From: a virus
IMG/VR virus record: IMGVR_UViG_3300031877_000324
Coordinates: 1-25,578 of that record
Length of the DNA stretch: 25,578 bases
Reading direction: 5' to 3' (one strand)
A program made the translations under genes and the position numbers. The notes under the pieces were generated by a model. It was not told where the DNA came from, ran no database searches, and saw nothing but the letters and a program-made list of their open reading frames with translations. This document shows, piece by piece, positions 20,435-25,578 of this stretch (its first letter is position 1; the number at the start of each line of letters is the position of its first letter).

Positions 20435-21355
20435 TCACAATCCCTCAAAGGTTTCTTCTTGAAACTGTTCTCTCAATTTATCCAAAATATCACTATTGAT
20501 GCCCTTCATTTTTGCTGCCAATAGATATCGAACAAGATGAAAATATTGATTAGAATGGAAGACAGATGGATGGGGGCCCTCTATTTGCATAGTCTTCTTG
20601 AATTCTTTCAAAACACTTGGATCTACAATATTGCGTCCAACCATGTCTGACAAGATTCTGCACGCGTCTGGAATTGTCAAGTGTAGGCGTTCAGGGTCCG
20701 GGGCATCATTCTTAACATCACTAGGATCTAATTTTTTCAAATCTTCTACTCTCTTCAATCCATTCAAGTGCTTATGGTAAAATTCAATTTCATGCGCACG
20801 ATAAGTAAACCATCTTTTTCCTCTTTCTGTAAGACTGCCCGGAGGGAGGTATACTCCCTCCTTTATTACCCGTTCTTTTGAAACCCAGCCACAAATAAAC
20901 AAATTCCAATTTCTCTGTTTGGGTGTACCTGGAAGTTTTCCGTCACCCGTTGTTTGCAGATGGGCCATTAGGTAAATGTCTGTCTTCAAAGAGTCATCAA
21001 AAACTTGACGGGCAAAAAGATTATGCTTGGCATCACGCGGAGGACCTGTAATTCCCTCATACTTTTCTTTAAATGGAAATTCTCCTCCTCTACATTTTAC
21101 ATCGACTTTAACGCCGCTGGGTAAAATAAAGTCGTATCCTAGGTCTACTCTGGAAGGGATTGGTTTTGGGAAACCTAACTTGCGGGCCACTACTATTTGG
21201 GCCAACATACCATAACTTTGCTGTCTGATGCTCCCTGCTTGTGGTCCCGTCGCAGGACTTTTTTTGACAATATCTGCGGCTTTTTTCCTAAGCTTATAAC
21301 CTTCTTGGCCTCCTAGTGGCTCAACTATTGGAGTTGGGTGAACATAAGTGTACAT
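20435..21355 (-). CDS. PD-(D/E)xK nuclease, possible restriction endonuclease, 306 aa
   Basis: Residues about 40-180 have the restriction-like fold: a helix (QQSYGMLAQIVVARKLGF), then GYDFILPSGVKVDVKCRGG with Asp75, Asp85 and Lys87 (D...DxK), then DIYLMAHLQ and WNLFICGWVSKERVIKEGV, the usual strand and 'yxfxG' region of such enzymes. The usual first-helix Glu is not evident. The C-terminal half is charged and helical (VEDLKKLDPSDVKNDAP, ILSDMVGRNIVDPSVLKEF). A TATA (TTTAAATG) 28 bases before ATG 21355 implies a leaderless message. It lies beside an RHH regulator and a large DNA methyltransferase and may be the cutting partner; this pairing is inferred. Confidence 0.65.
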   Translation of the reverse strand: MYTYVHPTPIVEPLGGQEGYKLRKKAADIVKKSPATGPQAGSIRQQSYGMLAQIVVARKLGFPKPIPSRVDLGYDFILPSGVKVDVKCRGGEFPFKEKYEGITGPPRDAKHNLFARQVFDDSLKTDIYLMAHLQTTGDGKLPGTPKQRNWNLFICGWVSKERVIKEGVYLPPGSLTERGKRWFTYRAHEIEFYHKHLNGLKRVEDLKKLDPSDVKNDAPDPERLHLTIPDACRILSDMVGRNIVDPSVLKEFKKTMQIEGPHPSVFHSNQYFHLVRYLLAAKMKGINSDILDKLREQFQEETFEGL

Positions 21356-21378
21356 AATTTTAGATTAACCTAAGAAGC

Positions 21379-21386
21379 CATTTAAA
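21379..21386 (-). promoter_or_regulatory. TATA box for the 306-aa nuclease gene
   Basis: Minus-strand GGGTTTAAATGG contains TTTAAATG centred 28 bases from ATG 21355, compatible with a leaderless or nearly leaderless transcript. Confidence 0.6.
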
Positions 21387-21489
21387 CCCTCGTTTTCATG
21401 TTCGCACGTGAGGCCATTAGTATTTTTGAATAGTCAATCTTAGACAAAATCACGTGGTCAACATTAGATTTACCGCCTTATCTTAAGGT

Positions 21490-21642
21490 TCACCTCTTGA
21501 CCCTGCGCTTCATGTATTCTCTTATTGCGTTCTCCAATTCATGACTAAGTTTTCGTGCAGAACCTGTTTTATCTATTACAAATTTTGTCCATTCCTTCCA
21601 CAACTCGTTATCTATAGTGATTGAGGTTTTTCTTTTTGACAA
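21490..21642 (-). CDS. Ribbon-helix-helix regulator, 50 aa
   Basis: A small ORF from TTG 21642, with GTGAT 8 bases upstream. The product has a beta strand KTSITIDNELWKEW, a first helix (NELWKEWTKFVIDKTGS) and a second helix (ARKLSHELENAIREYMKRR), the form of CopG/Arc-type RHH proteins with a basic tail. The strand residues (TSIT) would contact DNA. It diverges from the large methyltransferase gene, and tandem and inverted repeats lie over the shared promoters. This is the arrangement of controller proteins in restriction-modification systems, though those are usually helix-turn-helix. The non-ATG start is the main doubt. Confidence 0.7.
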   Translation of the reverse strand: MSKRKTSITIDNELWKEWTKFVIDKTGSARKLSHELENAIREYMKRRVKR

Positions 21643-21675
21643 CTCGATTTCATCACTATTTTTTGAGGGTTAAAA

Positions 21676-21754
21676 CTTTAAATGTTTTGCGGTATTGCAG
21701 CATAGCGGTAAGATTTAAATACGTTATAAAGTATAACAGTATAACGGTATTAAT
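21676..21754. promoter_or_regulatory. Divergent promoters with operator-like repeats
   Basis: The plus-strand TTTAAATA (21714-21721) is a perfect TATA for the methyltransferase, with the start expected near 21743. CTTTAAAT (21676-21683) is the minus TATA for the RHH gene. GTTATA-AAG-TATAAC (21723-21737) is a perfect inverted repeat, and GTATAACA, GTATAACG, GTATTAAT follow as 8-base tandem units (21731-21754) over the start site. GCGGTA occurs at 21689 and 21705. The repeats are well placed for RHH binding. Confidence 0.6.
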
Positions 21755-21826
21755 GCGGGAAAATAGAAATAGATGAAAGAGAAATCCTTAATTAGAAAAT
21801 GGCCATTTATCAGAAGATGAGAAAGA

Positions 21827-23815
21827 ATGCAAGCCGATTGGGATAAAGAAGCATTTTTAGGTTCATGTCTGCATTCTACAATACAGGAACTAGAATCATG
21901 GCCAGAATCAAAAAAGAAACATGCGATCAGGTACATTAACCGGGTTATCGAAAACGATCCCATGCTTAAAAAAATTAGTTTAAAAAAATATTCCAATACA
22001 CTTAAGGAAAAATTCAGAAGTGGATTAAGTCCGATTAGCCAGTTCGATGCTTACTGGCGATTACAACCACCTGTTGCTCGGACGCAATTGGGGCAGTTTT
22101 ATACTCCTGAATTATTGGTTGATCACATTATTTCAACTTGCAATGTGGGTTTTGATTCCCTGCTTCCGAGTCCTTACGTTGCTGACATCGCATGTGGATC
22201 GGGTGTTTTCTTACGAAAAACAATAATTGCGAAGGTAAAAAATGGTAATGGCCCACTTGAAGCCAGAGTAATAAATGCAGTCCGGCATACCATTGGTTTG
22301 GATAAAGAACCTATTGCATGCAGTTTATCAAAATTGTCAATCGCCCTAGTGGCTCTAAATCTGTCTCGTGACACCAGTGATTTGTTATTTCATAGAATTG
22401 TTGATAGTTTGCCCTTACCCCGAGTTTATACGACTGATAGTTTGGAAAAAGAGGAAGAATTGCGCACATACGAAAAACAAGCCAATGATGAACGCACGAT
22501 CTTGGAAATAAAAGGTCGAAGTGGTGAATTTCATTCGGGTTTAGGCGCCATTGTTAGCAATTTCCCATTCTTAGAAGCAAAACGGATGAATAAAATAGAT
22601 CCAAACTTGAAGAGTTGGTTAAAGAAAAGATATCCTCAATTATTTGCCGCCTTCGATTTGTACATCGCCTTTATCTACAGGTCTTTAGAGCTTCTAGCAA
22701 CAAATGGCGTTCTTGGAGTAGTATTACCCAATAAGTTTCTAATAGGCAAGTATGGTTCACATGTCAGAAAATTCTTATTAGAAAACCACAAGATTCTTCA
22801 GATAAGTGACTGTTCTCGAGTAGAAAATTCCTTTAGAAATACGGGAGTCTACCCAATCGCTTTTTTCGTGAGAAAAGGAAAGTCAAAAGATGAAGAAAAG
22901 AACGAGATATTCGGTCTATCTGTAAAAAGTTTGAGTGAATTGAGTACTGCTACCAAAACAGCTATTGATGCAAATCTCTTCCGTCTGACCGGTAAAAATC
23001 ACACCTATTTCGTGCCACCCTCTCACAGAATAGAATTGATAAGAGATTTCTTAACTGACCGCAATTTTCCCAGATTAGGTGAGCTAGTTGATCTTCGCAC
23101 GACAGTATCCTTCCATAAAAAAGGCACTCGTGAACAATTTGTCAAAATTAGGGATCTAGAAAAGATCAAATCAAACAACTTCATTTTCAAATATATAGGC
23201 GGCAAAAGTTATTCCCGAAAAAATGAAGTAGACATGTTTACACTAAACTGGGATGGATATTCAATTGATTATAACCCATCGCATCTCAAAGAACTTGACC
23301 ATACTCTTCCGCCCCTAAAAAACTTTTTACAGCCTAAAGTTATTTTTTGCCAGCATTCTCAACGACTTAGAGCATATTTAGATGTAAACGGTGAATACGT
23401 AACAAAAGATGTTTTTCCAATAGCGTTTCCGAGAAAAGATCCAAAGAAATCGTTAGATGTCACCACTATTTGCGCCTACTTTAATAGCAGTTTATTTACA
23501 ATCTTATACAATTCGATACATCACGGGATAACGATAAGCAGGGGCTTTTATCATTACCTTCCAGCCTTTTTGGAGATTTTGCCAACTGTTAAACCAGATA
23601 GTGACGCTCAAAAGATGTTAGCTGAAAAAGTTCATAGGCTTCAATCCTTATGTTCTCAAGAAAATAATCGAGACAAAAACAGAGAAGTAATCAAAACATA
23701 TGACTCTTTGGATAAGAAGGTTAGTCAAATACACGGCTTAAATGAAAATATTCATGGGGAGCTTCAAAGAGAGATTATTCAAGCAAAAATACCATTTCCG
23801 TGGAAAATAAGCTAG
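21827..23815 (+). CDS. N6-adenine DNA methyltransferase, Eco57I/TaqI-like, 662 aa
   Basis: After a helical N-terminal part (1-75), LGQFYTPELLVDHI (88-101) and motif I VADIACGSGVFL (118-129) bind S-adenosylmethionine. GLDKEPIA (157-164) follows. Motif IV is SNFPF (244-248), where NPPF or NPPY is usual. ATNGVLGVVLPNKFL (291-305) is motif VIII-like. From about 350 the C-terminal half resembles a TaqI-like target-recognition domain (RLGELVDLRTTVSF, a type I/IIG-like segment). There is no nuclease domain, so it is a modification enzyme alone. ATG 21827 has only a weak ribosome site. A 15-codon ORF (MKEKSLIRKWPFIRR) precedes it in the leader. Its low GC differs from the virion genes. Confidence 0.85.
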   Translation: MQADWDKEAFLGSCLHSTIQELESWPESKKKHAIRYINRVIENDPMLKKISLKKYSNTLKEKFRSGLSPISQFDAYWRLQPPVARTQLGQFYTPELLVDHIISTCNVGFDSLLPSPYVADIACGSGVFLRKTIIAKVKNGNGPLEARVINAVRHTIGLDKEPIACSLSKLSIALVALNLSRDTSDLLFHRIVDSLPLPRVYTTDSLEKEEELRTYEKQANDERTILEIKGRSGEFHSGLGAIVSNFPFLEAKRMNKIDPNLKSWLKKRYPQLFAAFDLYIAFIYRSLELLATNGVLGVVLPNKFLIGKYGSHVRKFLLENHKILQISDCSRVENSFRNTGVYPIAFFVRKGKSKDEEKNEIFGLSVKSLSELSTATKTAIDANLFRLTGKNHTYFVPPSHRIELIRDFLTDRNFPRLGELVDLRTTVSFHKKGTREQFVKIRDLEKIKSNNFIFKYIGGKSYSRKNEVDMFTLNWDGYSIDYNPSHLKELDHTLPPLKNFLQPKVIFCQHSQRLRAYLDVNGEYVTKDVFPIAFPRKDPKKSLDVTTICAYFNSSLFTILYNSIHHGITISRGFYHYLPAFLEILPTVKPDSDAQKMLAEKVHRLQSLCSQENNRDKNREVIKTYDSLDKKVSQIHGLNENIHGELQREIIQAKIPFPWKIS

Positions 23816-23878
23816 TCTAGCGCTGCCCATGAATTGCAAATGTTTTGACTAGAATTACGCCCGCGCTTTGAACTAAGG

Positions 23879-23908
23879 TTTATATACATTGACAATTCTG
23901 ACAATTCC
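23879..23908 (+). promoter_or_regulatory. TATA box and tandem repeat before the PUA-nuclease gene
   Basis: TTTATATA (23879-23886) is followed by GACAATTCT and GACAATTCC (23891-23899 and 23900-23908), a 9-base tandem repeat differing at the last base. The repeat ends at the expected transcription start, an operator-like place, and the TTG at 23909 would be leaderless. Confidence 0.55.
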
Positions 23909-24922
23909 TTGTGGTTTCTGAAAATGCTCTTCGGACTTGACCCCATTAAGAATGAAATCAAAATTGTCAGTAGAGTTCGCCTCAAAGACTTTGGTTGGGA
24001 CGAAAGGAAGTTTCAAAGTCTTTTGTTCCAGAATTTAGACAGGGTAATCCAAGAAGAAGAATTAATGCTGATATCACAATCTCGCAGATGGCAAGAAGAA
24101 CCTGACCTGATGGCAATCGACGAAAAGGGTGACCTCTGGATTTTTGAGCTGAAGGCATGGGAGTCTCAAGAATCAAACATTCTTCAAGCATTGAGATACG
24201 GACAAAAATATGGTCAATATGATTATGATGATCTCAACGAGCTCTTCTCTAAGTTTGCTAAGAAACAAATGATAGATGCTTACAAAGATAGATTTCCGGA
24301 TCAGAACATCACAAAAGAACAGTTTAACAAAAACCAACATTTCATAATAGTGACAAATGGGTTAGACATCCGAACGCGAGAAGCAATCATCTATTGGCGA
24401 GAAAGAAAACTCGATGTGAAACCCTGGATATATCGCATTTACAAGACAAAGAACAAAGAACTATTTCTTGAGTTTAACACTTTCAGAATGAAAGATGACC
24501 CCTTTGAAGATATTGAAGAGGGTTACTTTATCGTTAATACAAATATTAGTCACGGCAAAGAAGATGACGAGGATATGCTAAAAGGAAAAAAAGCAGCGGC
24601 CTTTTTTGATCCATGGAAAAAGTCAATAAGAAGGATAAACCCAGGAGATAAGGTGTTCCTATATCGGTCAGGGGAAGGGATCGTCGCAAGAGGTATAGCA
24701 AAAGACAGATACAAGAAGAAGGCATATCATGACGACCCAGATTACGCCGATGAAGAGTATTACGTTGAATTGAAGGATTTCTCGCTCTGTTCACCTCCTT
24801 TGACCCCTTCAGAAATCAATGAGAAAACAGGGATTGACTATAGATTTATGAAGACCTGTTTTGCAATCGATAAAGAATCTGGAGAGAAAATCTGGAGAGA
24901 AATCTCACGAAGAATTGCGTGA
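23909..24922 (+). CDS. NucS-like PD-(D/E)xK nuclease with PUA/EVE-like domain, 337 aa
   Basis: The N-terminal domain (about 20-200) is restriction-like: EEPDLMAIDEKGDLWIFELKAW (63-84) with Asp66, Glu80 and Lys82, then a Tyr-Gly helix (ALRYGQKYGQYDYDD) and HFIIVTNGLD. This resembles DUF91/NucS-like or other self-standing nucleases that use the DxxxxxGxxxxxExK pattern. The C-terminal domain (about 205-337) resembles a PUA/EVE fold: YFIVNTNISHGKEDDEDMLK, INPGDKVFLYRSGEGIVARG, and YVELKDFSL. EVE domains read modified bases, so this may be a modification-dependent nuclease. The TTG start fits a leaderless message; an ATG five codons later is the alternative, without a ribosome site. Confidence 0.75.
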   Translation: MWFLKMLFGLDPIKNEIKIVSRVRLKDFGWDERKFQSLLFQNLDRVIQEEELMLISQSRRWQEEPDLMAIDEKGDLWIFELKAWESQESNILQALRYGQKYGQYDYDDLNELFSKFAKKQMIDAYKDRFPDQNITKEQFNKNQHFIIVTNGLDIRTREAIIYWRERKLDVKPWIYRIYKTKNKELFLEFNTFRMKDDPFEDIEEGYFIVNTNISHGKEDDEDMLKGKKAAAFFDPWKKSIRRINPGDKVFLYRSGEGIVARGIAKDRYKKKAYHDDPDYADEEYYVELKDFSLCSPPLTPSEINEKTGIDYRFMKTCFAIDKESGEKIWREISRRIA

Positions 24923-25095
24923 GGAAATATCGCGGTAAGGGAGACAGGCATAAAGAGACCTCCTTCGGGCGCATCGATCGATTTCAAGATTGGCGACTGG
25001 ATGGCTTTTTTAAGTAGATAACGGGAGCGTGGTAAAGCCGGCGTAGTTTGATTTATATGTCTAGTGATAACCTTTTCTTTGGTGGGGAGGACGCC
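24923..25095. other. Gap between the two nuclease genes
   Basis: The gap is 173 bases and holds no convincing gene. GGCTTTTTTAAGTAG near 25003-25017 could be a T-rich terminator for the upstream gene or a weak TATA. GCATCGATCGAT occurs near 24970. Confidence 0.4.
25052..25059 (+). promoter_or_regulatory. TATA box for the resolvase-like gene
   Basis: TTTATATG is centred about 40 bases before GTG 25096. The transcript would start near 25082, just before the GGGGAGG used for translation. It overlaps an upstream ATG (25057), which would then not be transcribed; this favours the GTG start. Confidence 0.5.
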
Positions 25096-25578
25096 GTGGA
25101 TAGAAACGGCCTAATAAATGAACTTAAGTCTTCGAACCTTTATGCTGAATGCACTCATTGCGGTGAAGAATTCAAACTTTCCGATGCTATCTTGTTTGAT
25201 GGACTTATACGCGTGTTTCCCGAGGATGCTGAAAGCAAGCGGAAAGAAATGCGTGAGGAACTGAAGGAGCAGGAGAGCCAACTAAAGAAACGAAAGATAT
25301 ACGCTGATACCGGTGCTGAAAAAAAGGCGATAGAAGTTGGAATTGGAAAGATAATCGAGAAGATTATTCCCGCGTACAAAATGTTCAAGATACCTATCTC
25401 TGACTGTAGGCCTCTGTTCGAGCCCATCGATTTCGTTGTCTTCAAAGGAATGAGTGAACTGAACATTGATTCCGTGACTTTTCTGGAGATCAAGACAGGG
25501 AGCAGTAAGGTGGTCGGACATGAAAAAATGGTACGCGATGCGATTAACGACAAGAAGGTGTTCTACAAGGCGATATGA
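25096..25578 (+). CDS. Holliday-junction-resolvase-like endonuclease, 160 aa
   Basis: The start is GTG 25096, chosen because GGGGAGG lies 5 bases upstream and TATA spacing fits; longer frames to 25048 exist. The order of parts follows the Endonuc_Holl family: an N-terminal LINELKSSNLYAEC, a CTHC zinc-like pair with EEFKLSDAILFDG, a long charged coiled coil (KRKEMREELKEQESQLKKRK), then the catalytic segment DCRPLFEPIDFVVF and FLEIKTGSS (acidic residue and ExK). Members are predicted DNA junction nucleases; some lie in defence islands. TGA ends exactly at the window edge, so the gene is complete. The enzyme's role here is not shown by the sequence. Confidence 0.8.
   Translation: MDRNGLINELKSSNLYAECTHCGEEFKLSDAILFDGLIRVFPEDAESKRKEMREELKEQESQLKKRKIYADTGAEKKAIEVGIGKIIEKIIPAYKMFKIPISDCRPLFEPIDFVVFKGMSELNIDSVTFLEIKTGSSKVVGHEKMVRDAINDKKVFYKAI

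Noticed and set aside
1-25578. CRISPR array or insertion sequence
   Set aside because: No regularly spaced repeats of 24 bases or more, no transposase and no terminal inverted repeats were seen.

Overview
The window is archaeal. Strong TTTAWATA-type TATA boxes sit about 25 bases upstream of apparently leaderless starts, Shine-Dalgarno sites are GGAGG/GGTGA, and small ribbon-helix-helix (RHH) regulators and zinc ribbons are common. I cannot name the host; an uncultured lineage seen only in metagenomes is a guess. Everything from base 1 to about 17042, except one RHH gene, lies on the minus strand and forms the head-and-tail half of a tailed virus or provirus (Caudoviricetes).

Read right to left on the minus strand (13060 to 1), the virion module is: a small virion-like gene that looks broken; a two-helix holin-like protein; a transglutaminase-fold cysteine protease; a candidate small terminase; the large terminase; a 45-aa protein; portal; a Mu gpI-like protease fused to a scaffold; a capsid cement protein; a 52-codon ORF; a 67-base three-way-junction element; the HK97-fold major capsid protein; head-tail adaptors; tail completion protein; a 53-aa protein; tail tube; tail assembly chaperones joined by a likely +1 (or -2) frameshift; a short tape measure; and a distal tail protein. 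Genes are packed with TAATG, ATGA or few-base junctions, so this is probably one late transcription unit.

From 13312 to 17042 is an accessory and early zone. It holds an AT-rich operon of three membrane proteins ending in a CPBP/Abi-type protease, small coupled genes, two zinc-ribbon proteins, a Dam-like adenine methyltransferase, and a divergently transcribed RHH regulator. A 9-bp inverted repeat flanks the core of the shared promoter region. A plus-strand unit follows (17245-18340): a PD-(D/E)xK nuclease with a DUF5655-like C-terminus and a small unknown ORF. It ends in a T-rich terminator and, at 18488-18514, a sequence resembling the 3' end of a tRNA, which may be an attachment site.

From 18529 to 25578 the content is restriction-like and AT-rich: a GmrSD-type DUF262/DUF1524 protein, a PD-(D/E)xK nuclease, a tiny RHH regulator divergent from a large N6-adenine DNA methyltransferase with repeats over the shared promoter, a nuclease with a PUA/EVE-like domain, and a Holliday-junction-resolvase-like endonuclease. 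I read this as a defence island beside or within the element.

The most unusual feature is at 6541-6607. A nearly perfect 9+6+6-bp three-way junction lies exactly between a 52-codon ORF and the capsid ORF, and its closing stem holds the capsid's only plausible start (GTG). The 52-aa product may be the missing N-terminal part of the capsid protein, separated by an intron, a translational bypass or a coupling device.
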